Shown: one piece after another, positions 1-6,727 of the stretch | How positions within the stretch are numbered: the first letter of the stretch is position 1 | How the letters are laid out: each line of letters opens with the position of its first letter | Assembly: GCA_937996755.1 (NCBI GenBank) | Contig: CALKUS010000079.1 | Location: forward strand, 1 to 14,849 | Direction: 5' to 3' | Length of the DNA stretch: 14,849 nt | Origin: an uncultured Pseudomonadota bacterium | Lineage (GTDB): Bacteria; Pseudomonadota; Gammaproteobacteria; Xanthomonadales; Ahniellaceae | Program-made: the position numbers and the translations under genes | Notes under the pieces: model-generated | The model's input: the letters and a program-made list of their open reading frames with translations, nothing else | Told to the model about the DNA's origin: nothing | Databases searched by the model: none

Positions 1-934
<934 letters not shown>

Positions 935-1010
935 TTTTTCGACTCCGGAAAAAACAATAGCCAAACAACAGAATTACGACGCAGCCATCAACAGACCGCA
1001 CCACAAAGAT

Positions 1011-1085
<75 letters not shown>

Positions 1086-1122
1086 AAAAACTCAAAATCC
1101 TCAATTGCCGACAAGCCGGCTC

Positions 1123-1196
1123 TGGAGCGGGAGACGGGAATCGAACCCGCGTCATTAGCTTGGAAGGCTAGGGTTCTACCATTGAACTACTCCCGC
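1123..1196 (-). tRNA. glyT: tRNA-Gly (anticodon UCC)
   Basis: This is a 74-nt cloverleaf on the minus strand. The acceptor stem GCGGGAG pairs fully with CTCCCGC, followed by discriminator U and an encoded CCA. The anticodon loop CTTCCAA gives UCC, which reads GGA and GGG. The T loop is the standard TTCGATT. It is the middle member of the Tyr-Gly-Thr cluster, with spacers of 74 and 37 bases to its neighbours. Confidence 0.96.
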
Positions 1197-1270
1197 CCTT
1201 GCTGGAGCACTTCTACCGCCCGAGCCTCGTCCGGCGCAGCACGCTGCGGCCTCGCGGGACCCGGCAAATC

Positions 1271-1356
1271 TGGTGGAGGGAGGTGGATTCGAACCACCGA
1301 AGGCATAAGCCAGCAGATTTACAGTCTGCCCCCGTTGGCCGCTTGGGTATCCCTCC
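1271..1356 (-). tRNA. tyrU: tRNA-Tyr (anticodon GUA)
   Basis: This is an 86-nt class II tRNA with a long variable arm. The acceptor stem GGAGGGA pairs with TCCCTCC, followed by A and an encoded CCA. The anticodon stem-loop CAGA-CTGTAAA-TCTG gives GUA, which reads both Tyr codons. The T loop is standard (TTCGAAT). It is the first gene of the tRNA-tuf unit, and its 5' end lies about ten bases from the predicted transcription start. Confidence 0.96.
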
Positions 1357-1372
1357 AGCAAACGAGCCCGCT

Positions 1373-1401
1373 ATTCTGGCGGCATCGCCCGTGGGCGTCA
1401 A
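1373..1401 (-). promoter_or_regulatory. Sigma70-type promoter of the tRNA-Tyr/Gly/Thr-tuf unit
   Basis: On the minus strand TTGACG (1396-1401, five of six consensus bases) is followed after exactly 17 bp by CAGAAT (1373-1378, four of six). The DNA just downstream of the -10 is GC-rich (AGCGGGCTC), the discriminator type associated with growth-rate and ppGpp control of stable RNA promoters. tRNA-Tyr begins 16 bases after the -10. The spacer contains the 12-base palindrome CGCCCGTGGGCG (1386-1397). The promoter sits in the 54-bp gap after the ychF stop codon, exactly where the tRNA-tuf unit needs a start. Confidence 0.7.
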
Positions 1402-1410
1402 CGACCAGAG

Positions 1411-2502
1411 TCAGACGTTGAAGCGGAAATGCAGGACGTCGCCTTCCCGGACGACGTATTCCTTGCCTTCCAGGCGCAGCCGGCCGGCATCCCGTGCCCC
1501 CGATTCGCCGCGGTAGCGGATGAAATCGTCGTACGCGATGGTTTCGGCACGGATGAAGCCGCGCTCGAAGTCGGTGTGGATGACGCCCGCCGCCTGCGGC
1601 GCCGTCGAGCCCGCCCTGACGGTCCAGGCCCGCACTTCCTTCTCGCCCGCCGTGAAATAGGTCTGCAACCCGAGCAGGCGGTAGCCGGCGCGGATCACGC
1701 GGTCCAGGCCCGGCTCCTCCAGCCCCATGTCGGCCAGGAACGCGCCCTTGTCGGCGTCGTCGAGCTGCGCCAGCTCTTCCTCGATCGCGGCGCACACGGG
1801 CACGACTTCGGCGCCTTCCTGCGCCGCCCGCTCGCGCACGCGGTCGAGGAACGGGTTGTCGGTGAATCCGTCCTCGCGGACGTTTGCCACGTACATGACC
1901 GGCTTCAGCGTGAGGAGGAACAGCTCACGCAGCTTGGCGCGTTCCTCGTCGTCCAGGGCCAGGCTGCGGGCCGGCTTGCCCTGGTCGAGGTGCGCGCGCA
2001 CGCGGCGCAGAACGTCGACCCGGCTGATCGCGTCCTTATCACCGGCTTTCGCGGCACGTTCGTTGCGGTTCAGCGATTTTTCGACGGAATCCAGGTCGGC
2101 CAGCGCGAGCTCGGTGTCGATCGTCTCGATGTCGGCGATCGGGTCGACCTTGTTCGCGACGTGGACGATGTCCGGGTGCTCGAAGCAGCGCACCACGTGC
2201 GCGATCGCGTCGGTCTCGCGGATGTGGGCGAGGAACTGGTTGCCGAGACCCTCGCCCTTCGACGCACCGGCCACGAGGCCCGCGATGTCGACGAACTCCA
2301 TGCTGGTCGGGATCACCTTCTGCGGCTTCACGATCTCGGCGAGCGCAGCCAGGCGCAGGTCCGGCACGGGAACGACACCGACGTTCGGGTCGATCGTGCA
2401 GAACGGGTAGTTGGCGGCGGCGATGCCGGCCTTGGTGAGTGCGTTGAACAGGGTCGACTTGCCGACGTTCGGCAATCCGACGATTCCGCATTTGATGCCC
2501 AT
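1411..2502 (-). CDS. ychF: Obg-family ATPase/GTPase YchF
   Basis: YchF (EngD, OLA1 family) is a ribosome-associated P-loop NTPase that prefers ATP and is linked to stress responses and translation. The 363-residue product matches the usual family length. Residues 9-16 are GLPNVGKS (G1), DIAG at 72-75 is G3, and NVRE at 207-210 stands in place of the NKxD of true GTPases, which is the family mark of altered base specificity. The C-terminal TGS domain occupies roughly 278-361, including residues AGEKEVRAWT and the final EGDVLHFRFNV. The ATG is preceded by GGAGA four bases upstream. It follows pth in the same direction, as in many gammaproteobacteria, but the two are separated by a 186-bp gap holding an inverted-repeat element. 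Immediately after the stop codon comes the promoter of the tRNA-tuf unit, with no convincing terminator between. Confidence 0.97.
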   Translation of the reverse strand: MGIKCGIVGLPNVGKSTLFNALTKAGIAAANYPFCTIDPNVGVVPVPDLRLAALAEIVKPQKVIPTSMEFVDIAGLVAGASKGEGLGNQFLAHIRETDAIAHVVRCFEHPDIVHVANKVDPIADIETIDTELALADLDSVEKSLNRNERAAKAGDKDAISRVDVLRRVRAHLDQGKPARSLALDDEERAKLRELFLLTLKPVMYVANVREDGFTDNPFLDRVRERAAQEGAEVVPVCAAIEEELAQLDDADKGAFLADMGLEEPGLDRVIRAGYRLLGLQTYFTAGEKEVRAWTVRAGSTAPQAAGVIHTDFERGFIRAETIAYDDFIRYRGESGARDAGRLRLEGKEYVVREGDVLHFRFNV

Positions 2503-2517
2503 GGATTCTCCGTTGCC

Positions 2518-2697
2518 GACGGACCAGGAGCCTGGGCGATAGAAATCGATCTACTGCGCGCTCGCGAATCGGGCCGCATGTTTCGCTACTTCCTCGGACC
2601 ATAGCTTTGGCCATGGCCGCTCGTCAGTATCAAAATCTGCGGCTCCGCTCGTAATCGCTCGTCACGATCATTTCTACCGCCCAGGCTCCTATCCGTC
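2518..2697. repeat. Inverted-repeat-bounded element between pth and ychF (MITE-like or long mRNA stem)
   Basis: AGGAGCCTGGGCGATAGAAA at 2526-2545 is the reverse complement, with one mismatch, of TTTCTACCGCCCAGGCTCCT at 2671-2690. The match extends outward (GACGGACC at 2518-2525 against ATCCGTC at 2691-2697, one base indel) and a few bases inward (AAATCGATC against GATCATTT). The arms enclose about 125 bp, visibly less GC-rich than the flanking genes. Inside are near-repeats CGCTCGTCA at 2618 and 2656 and CGCTCGTAA at 2646, and the palindrome GGCCATGGCC at 2609-2618. The pth stop codon lies in the right arm. No target duplication, transposase or known repeat family is recognised. In the pth-ychF transcript the arms would form a long stem ahead of the ychF ribosome-binding site. 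Confidence 0.6.
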
Positions 2698-3276
2698 CGG
2701 CCGCGCCGTGTGCAGGCGCTTCATCGCTTCGTTGAAATCGCCGCGTACCGCGAGCGGCAACACGTCGAGTGCTTCGGAAATCGACCGCAGGATGGCGGGC
2801 TCGTCGTCCTTGCCCGGCCTGCCCAGCACCCACGGCGTCACGCGATCCTTGTGCCCCGGATGGCCGATGCCGATGCGCAGCCGGTGGAAATCGCCGTGCC
2901 CCAGCTGCCCGATGATGTCGCGCAGGCCGTTCTGGCCGCCGTGCCCACCACCGAACTTCAGCCGCGCCGTGCCCGGCGCGAGGTCGAGCTCGTCGTGCGC
3001 GACCAGCATCTCCGACGGCTCGATCTTGTAGTAGCCGAGCGCCGACGACACCGGGATGCCGCTCCTGTTCATGAACGACATCGGCTTCAGCAGCAGCAGC
3101 GGCTCGCCGTCGAGCGTCGCCTTCGCCGTTTCCGCGCTCCGCTTCGACTCGAACTGCAGGCGCGCGCCCAGCGCCATCGCGAGCGCGTCCAAAAACCAGA
3201 ACCCGGCGTTGTGCCGGGTCCTGAGGTGTTCCGGCCCGGGATTGCCGAGACCGACGATGAGTCGCAGTGCGGCCAC
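2689..3276 (-). CDS. pth: Peptidyl-tRNA hydrolase
   Basis: Pth cleaves the ester bond of peptidyl-tRNAs that fall off the ribosome, freeing tRNA for reuse. The 195-residue product is of normal length and carries all catalytic positions, with E. coli equivalents in brackets: N12 (N10) in GLGNPG, H22 (H20) in RTRHNAGFWF, N70 (N68) in MSFMNRSG, D95 (D93) in HDELDL and N116 (N114) in GGHGGQNGLRD. The start is GTG at 3274-3276 with AGGA five bases upstream; no ATG fits better. It lies 77 bp after rplY and, in transcription order, ahead of ychF. Its TAG stop falls within the right arm of the inverted-repeat element that fills the gap to ychF, so the last codon context may have been reshaped by that repeat. 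Confidence 0.97.
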   Translation of the reverse strand: MAALRLIVGLGNPGPEHLRTRHNAGFWFLDALAMALGARLQFESKRSAETAKATLDGEPLLLLKPMSFMNRSGIPVSSALGYYKIEPSEMLVAHDELDLAPGTARLKFGGGHGGQNGLRDIIGQLGHGDFHRLRIGIGHPGHKDRVTPWVLGRPGKDDEPAILRSISEALDVLPLAVRGDFNEAMKRLHTARPDG

Positions 3277-3304
3277 GGCAATCCTGGGGCGAACAACGCG
3301 GGAG

Positions 3305-3355
3305 ATCCTTCGCCGGCTCGCGCCGGCTCAGGATGACCCGCGCTGCGCGCGGGTC
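3305..3355. repeat. Two adjacent hairpins in the rplY-pth gap
   Basis: The first stem is GCCGGC-TCGC-GCCGGC at 3312-3327, extended beyond a 2x2 internal loop by ATCCT (3305-3309) pairing with AGGAT (3330-3334). The second is GACCCGCG (3335-3342), loop CTGCG, CGCGGGTC (3348-3355), a perfect 8-bp stem that includes two bases of the rplY stop codon. Neither is followed by a T run on the minus strand, so these are not classical intrinsic terminators. The layout GATCCTTCGC...GCTCAGGATGAC resembles intergenic repeats scattered in many high-GC genomes. That resemblance is from memory and was not searched. A role in protecting the 3' end of rplY mRNA or in attenuation before pth is possible. Confidence 0.6.
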
Positions 3356-4061
3356 ACTTCTTCTTTTCTTCCTTGGCCGGGGCAGCCTTGGCAGCCGGAG
3401 CGGCCTTGGCGCCAGCGGCACCGGCGGCGGGCGCCGCGGCGGCGGCCGCTTCACCTTCGGCCGGAGCAGCCTCGACCTCTTCCTTCATTTCCTTCGCGAT
3501 CGCCACGGCGACGTCGTGTTCCTTGCCGAGCTTCAGCTCGGGGATCGTCACGCCCTGCGGCAGCTTCATGTCGGAGAGGTGGATGATGTCGCCGACGCTG
3601 ATCGCGCCGAGGTCGACCTCGATGTATTCCGGCAGGTCCTTCGGGAGGCACGAGATCTCGACGTCGTTCAGCTCGTGCGTGATGACCACGCCCGCAGCCT
3701 TGCCGGCCGGCGAGCTTTCCTGGTTGAGGAAGTGCAGCGGCACGCGGATGCGGATCGCCTCGTTCTCGTTCACGCGCTGGAAATCGAGGTGCAGCAGCTG
3801 CGGCTTGAACGGGTGGCGCTGCATGTCGCGGAGCAGGACCTTCTGCGTCGAGCCGCCGACCGTCAGGTCGAGGATCGCGGAGTAGAACCACTCGTGGCGC
3901 GACGCGAGGAGCGTGTCGTTGTGGCCGAGCTGGATGCTCACCGGCGACTGCTGCGCGCCGTAAACCACTGCCGGAACCTTGCCGGAACGACGCAGGCGGC
4001 GGCTCGCACCTTTGCCTTCGTCGGTCCGCAGCTCGGCGGAAATCTCATGCTTGGTTGCCAT
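3354..4061 (-). CDS. rplY: 50S ribosomal protein bL25, long CTC form
   Basis: bL25 binds 5S rRNA in the large subunit. The 235-residue product is the long CTC/TL5 type. The N-terminal 5S-binding domain spans about 1-95 (GKGASRRLRRSGKVPAVVYG near 17-36), the second beta domain about 96-190 (KDLPEYIEVDLGAISVGDII), and a low-complexity tail of Ala, Pro, Glu and Lys runs from about 191 to the end, finishing KEEKKK. The ATG at 4059-4061 was chosen because the L25 homology begins there and AAGG lies eight bases upstream. An in-frame ATG 40 codons earlier only adds unrelated sequence that crosses the hairpins of the leader. It follows prs by 129 bp and precedes pth, the order seen in Pseudomonas. 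Its stop codon overlaps a perfect hairpin. Confidence 0.96.
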   Translation of the reverse strand: MATKHEISAELRTDEGKGASRRLRRSGKVPAVVYGAQQSPVSIQLGHNDTLLASRHEWFYSAILDLTVGGSTQKVLLRDMQRHPFKPQLLHLDFQRVNENEAIRIRVPLHFLNQESSPAGKAAGVVITHELNDVEISCLPKDLPEYIEVDLGAISVGDIIHLSDMKLPQGVTIPELKLGKEHDVAVAIAKEMKEEVEAAPAEGEAAAAAAPAAGAAGAKAAPAAKAAPAKEEKKK

Positions 4062-4084
4062 CTTCTTTGCCTTCGATCGAATGA

Positions 4085-4174
4085 ACCGCCTTGCGGCGGT
4101 AGTGCCTTTCCCGCGACCAGGAAAGGTTGCCTCCAGGGTCGAATGACCCAGGGGTGAGGACCGCTCCTCACCCC
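4085..4174. repeat. Train of four hairpins between prs and rplY
   Basis: In transcript order (minus strand) the stems are as follows. The first is GGGGTGAGGA/TCCTCACCCC, 10 bp and perfect with a 4-base loop, at 4151-4174. The second is GGGTC/GACCC, 5 bp with a 4-base loop, at 4136-4149. The third is CCTTTCC/GGAAAGG, 7 bp with an 8-base loop, at 4105-4126. The fourth is ACCGCC/GGCGGT, 6 bp with a 4-base loop, at 4085-4100. The rplY ribosome-binding site follows within about 20 bases. None is followed by a U tract. The first could end or stabilise prs mRNA, and the later ones lie in the rplY leader and could mimic an rRNA binding site for autoregulation. The structures are seen directly; the roles are inferred. 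Confidence 0.6.
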
Positions 4175-4190
4175 TGCGCACTCGAACCGT

Positions 4191-5147
4191 TCAATCCACG
4201 TAGAGCGAGCTGACCGACTCGCCGTACGCGATGCGCCGAATCGTTTCCGCCAGCAACTCGGCCACGCCGAGCTGCCGGATCCGCCCGCAATTCCGCGCCT
4301 CGTCGGTGAGCGGGATCGTGTCCGTCACCACCAGCTCGTCCAGTTGCGAGCCGTTGAGGTTGCGGATCGCCGGTCCGGACAGCACCGGATGCGTGCAGTA
4401 AGCCACCACCTTGCGCGCGCCGTGGTTCTTCAGCGCCGCAGCCGCCGCGCACAGCGTTCCCGCCGTGTCGACGATGTCGTCGACGAGCACGCAGACCTTG
4501 CCGTGCACGTCGCCGATGATGTTCATCACCGTCGCCTCGTTCGGGCGCGGGCGGCGCTTGTCGATGATCGCGAGGTCGGCATCGTCGAGCCGTTTCGCGA
4601 TCGCGCGTGCGCGCACCACGCCACCCACGTCGGGCGACACCACCAGCAGGTCCTTCGTCCCCTGGTAGCGCCAGATGTCCGCCAGCAGCACCGGCGAGGC
4701 ATAGACGTTGTCCAGCGGGATGTCGAAGAAGCCCTGGATCTGGTCCGCGTGCAGGTCCACCGTCAGCACGCGATCCGTTCCCACGGCGCCGATCATCTTC
4801 GCCGCCACCTTCGCCGTGATCGGCACGCGCGCGGAGCGCGGGCGACGATCCTGGCGGGCGTAGCCGAAGTACGGCATCACCGCCGTCACCGACGCGGCCG
4901 ACGCGCGCTTGAGCGCGTCGATCAACGCCAGCAACTCCATGAAGTTGTCGGCCGTCGGCGCGCACGTGGGCTGCACGACGAACACGTCCTGGCGGCGGAC
5001 GTTTTCCTCGATCTCGACCTGCACCTCGCCGTCGCTGAAGCGGCCGACGAGCGCCTTGCCGAGCGGCGCGTTCAGCTCGCGACAGATCGACTGCGCCAGC
5101 GGCCGGTTCGCATTGCCGGCGAAGACCAGGATGCCTTCGGTATTCAT
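4191..5147 (-). CDS. prs: Ribose-phosphate pyrophosphokinase (PRPP synthetase)
   Basis: Prs makes 5-phosphoribosyl-1-pyrophosphate from ribose 5-phosphate and ATP, the precursor of nucleotides, histidine, tryptophan and NAD. The 318-residue product is of class I length. Visible motifs are GRFSDGEVQVEIEENVR near 35-51, YARQDRRPRSARVPITAK at about 96-113, DLHADQIQGFFDIP from 131 with the catalytic-region His133, the flexible-loop sequence KRRPRPNEA at 197-205, and the PRPP signature VDDIVDTAGT at 222-231. The ATG at 5145-5147 matches the family N-terminus (MNTEGILVFAGNANRPLA) and has a weak GGACGAG upstream. A longer in-frame reading would run back through tRNA-Gln and is rejected. No promoter is evident in the 46 bp after tRNA-Gln, so transcription probably comes through ispE and the tRNA. 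Confidence 0.97.
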   Translation of the reverse strand: MNTEGILVFAGNANRPLAQSICRELNAPLGKALVGRFSDGEVQVEIEENVRRQDVFVVQPTCAPTADNFMELLALIDALKRASAASVTAVMPYFGYARQDRRPRSARVPITAKVAAKMIGAVGTDRVLTVDLHADQIQGFFDIPLDNVYASPVLLADIWRYQGTKDLLVVSPDVGGVVRARAIAKRLDDADLAIIDKRRPRPNEATVMNIIGDVHGKVCVLVDDIVDTAGTLCAAAAALKNHGARKVVAYCTHPVLSGPAIRNLNGSQLDELVVTDTIPLTDEARNCGRIRQLGVAELLAETIRRIAYGESVSSLYVD

Positions 5148-5193
5148 CGCTCGTCCGCGGGCTTGGTTGCACCTGTCGCCGCACGACGTCGAT

Positions 5194-5269
5194 TGGCTGG
5201 GACGGCAGGACTCGAACCTGCGAATGCGGGAATCAAAATCCCGTGCCTTACCAGCTTGGCGACGTCCCA
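5194..5269 (-). tRNA. tRNA-Gln (anticodon UUG), overlapping the end of ispE
   Basis: This is a 76-nt cloverleaf on the minus strand. The acceptor stem TGGGACG pairs with CGTCCCA, followed by discriminator G and an encoded CCA. It has the U1-A72 pair typical of bacterial tRNA-Gln. The anticodon stem-loop CGGGA-TTTTGAT-TCCCG gives UUG, which reads CAA and CAG. The T loop is TTCGAGT. Its first 22 bases are also the last codons and stop of ispE, so the tRNA must be cut from a transcript that also carries ispE, or be transcribed from within that gene. Confidence 0.96.
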
Positions 5270-6150
5270 GCGGAACCGACCGTCCGTCCGCTGTCCTGCC
5301 AGCGCCGCGCAGCGACCCGCAGCGGCGACTCGGCGACGCCGCGCGCGACGAATGCCGTCCACGGTGCGGGACAGCGTTCGGCGATGCGCCGGGCAATCGA
5401 TTCGTCGCGCACGGTCGCGAACACGCAACCGCCGCTGCCGGTCATGCGCGCGGGCGCCTGCGCACCGAGCCAATCGAGGGCGGCGGCCACGCGCGGATGA
5501 CGCGCCCGGACCACCGGCTCGAGGTCGTTGCGAGTCGCCTCGCCAGCAAGGAAGCGCGAAATTGTCGTTCGAGCGGAATTCCTTGTCAATTCCGGCGCTT
5601 GGAAAACGTCGCGCGTGGCCACCGGTTGCCCGGCGTCCAGCACCACGAACCAGGCCTCCGGGAGCGCCACCGGAACCAGCTCCTCCCCCACCCCTTCGGC
5701 CCATGCGCTGCGGCCGCGGACGAAGACCGGTACGTCCGCGCCCAGCGCCAGGCCGAGCGCGGCGAGCGCGTCCTCGCCCAGTCCCAGGCCCCAGGCGAGG
5801 TTCAGCGCGACCAGCGTGGTCGCGGCGTCCGAGCTGCCGCCGCCGAGCCCGCCGCCGAGCGGGATCTGCTTGTCGACGTCGAGGTCGGCGCCCGGCACGG
5901 GGCCGTGGCGGGCGGCCAGCGCGTGCGCCGCGCGCACGACGAGGTCGTCCGCTGCCGCGACGCCGGCCGCGCCGCGCAGCCGGACGATCCGGCCGTCGGA
6001 GCGCAGTCGGACGCGCACTTCGTCGCCGCGATCGAGCAGTTGGAAGACGGTCTGCAGCAGGTGGTAACCGTCGGGGCGGCGGCCGGTGACGTGCAGGAAC
6101 AGGTTCAGCTTGGCGGGCGCCGGCCAGGCCGACCAGCCGGGCTCAGCCAT
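5248..6150 (-). CDS. ispE: 4-diphosphocytidyl-2-C-methyl-D-erythritol kinase
   Basis: IspE is the ATP-dependent GHMP kinase of the MEP pathway to isopentenyl diphosphate. The 300-residue product shows the N-terminal KLNLFLHVTGRRPDGYH with Lys14, the ATP loop PLGGGLGGGSSDAA at 97-110, GADVP with the probable catalytic Asp139, and the third GHMP motif RMTGSGGCVF near 235-244. Its ATG at 6148-6150 overlaps the lolB stop by eight bases (ATGGCTGA), so the two are probably translationally coupled. The C-terminus is unusual: the final residues GTSPSW and the TAA stop are encoded inside tRNA-Gln, with the stop lying in the D-loop sequence GGTAA. In relatives ispE also sits next to this tRNA, but whether the overlap is common was not checked. 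Confidence 0.96.
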   Translation of the reverse strand: MAEPGWSAWPAPAKLNLFLHVTGRRPDGYHLLQTVFQLLDRGDEVRVRLRSDGRIVRLRGAAGVAAADDLVVRAAHALAARHGPVPGADLDVDKQIPLGGGLGGGSSDAATTLVALNLAWGLGLGEDALAALGLALGADVPVFVRGRSAWAEGVGEELVPVALPEAWFVVLDAGQPVATRDVFQAPELTRNSARTTISRFLAGEATRNDLEPVVRARHPRVAAALDWLGAQAPARMTGSGGCVFATVRDESIARRIAERCPAPWTAFVARGVAESPLRVAARRWQDSGRTVGSAGTSPSW

Positions 6151-6727
6151 GGTTCCAGTTCGCGATCGCGAGGCGGACCTGCAGGTTCGCGCGCCGCGCG
6201 ACGAGCCGCGTCGGCAGCGCCGCGGCGCCGGCCGCGCCGTAGGCGCGATATTCGATGTGCCAGCCGCGTTCGTCCAATGCCTTCGGCAAGCCGTCGTCGC
6301 CGAACAGCGGCGCTTCGCCGGCAGCCGGCAGCGCGCGTACCCAGCGCGCGAGCGCGGCCACGGGCACCCGCCAACCGGTTTCGCGGAACAGCAGCGCTTC
6401 GGCGTCGATGTCGCGCACGGGTTCGCGCCGCGTGCCGCTGAGCTCGTAGCCGCCGTCGTCGCCCACCAGCCGCCAGGTCTGGCCCGACACCGGCGCGCGG
6501 ATCGTGATGTCGACGTGCTCGCCGTCCTGCCGCCACGCGATGCGGCCGCTGCCGCCGTCCTTGCCGTCGCTCACGGCGATGCGGCCGTCGAACGACCATT
6601 GCCCGACCTGCGCGAGCGCCTGCGACCGCACGTCCGGCGCGACGGGTGCGCGCACCGTCGGACGCGACGTCGCGCACGCCGCGAGCAGCAGCGTGGCGCA
6701 CGCGGCCATTGGGAAACCATGCCTCAC
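6143..6727 (-). CDS. lolB: Outer-membrane lipoprotein receptor LolB
   Basis: LolB, anchored in the outer membrane, receives lipoproteins from the periplasmic carrier LolA and inserts them. With the GTG start at 6725-6727 the product has 194 residues. It opens with Arg2 and His3, a hydrophobic stretch, and the lipobox LAAC with Cys18 as the lipidated residue. The mature part has the LolB hallmarks: SFDGRIAV near 45-52, GRIAWRQDGEHVDITIRAPV at 61-80, and RETGWRVPVAALARWVRALP at 115-134. The GTG overlaps the TGA of the upstream TPR gene (GTGA), and GAAGAGG lies about eight bases before it. A start 23 codons upstream gives a charged, non-signal-like extension; the internal ATG at codon 7 would leave no positive charge before the hydrophobic core. 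Confidence 0.93.
   Translation of the reverse strand: MRHGFPMAACATLLLAACATSRPTVRAPVAPDVRSQALAQVGQWSFDGRIAVSDGKDGGSGRIAWRQDGEHVDITIRAPVSGQTWRLVGDDGGYELSGTRREPVRDIDAEALLFRETGWRVPVAALARWVRALPAAGEAPLFGDDGLPKALDERGWHIEYRAYGAAGAAALPTRLVARRANLQVRLAIANWNHG

Noticed and set aside
2039..2614. A 191-codon minus-strand frame starting MAKAMVRGSS inside the pth-ychF element
   Set aside because: Most of it overlaps ychF in another frame. The part within the element is under 40 codons with no known match, so it is not listed as a gene.
3373..3510. Ala/Lys/Pro-rich stretch at the 3' end of rplY as a frameshift product
   Set aside because: Low-complexity C-terminal tails are usual in long bL25/CTC proteins, and the frame stays open to a natural stop codon.
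4151..4174. The 10-bp hairpin after prs as a Rho-independent terminator
   Set aside because: There is no U run after the stem on either strand, so it is listed only as part of the hairpin train.
1411..5147. A biosynthetic gene cluster or defence island
   Set aside because: All genes here are conserved housekeeping genes in a familiar order. There is no nuclease, methylase, integrase or toxin-antitoxin signature.
4344..6089. A 581-codon plus-strand open reading frame opposite prs, tRNA-Gln and ispE
   Set aside because: It lies antisense to well-identified genes and runs through a tRNA, and its translation is Arg/Ala/His-rich low complexity. Such frames are expected opposite GC-rich genes.
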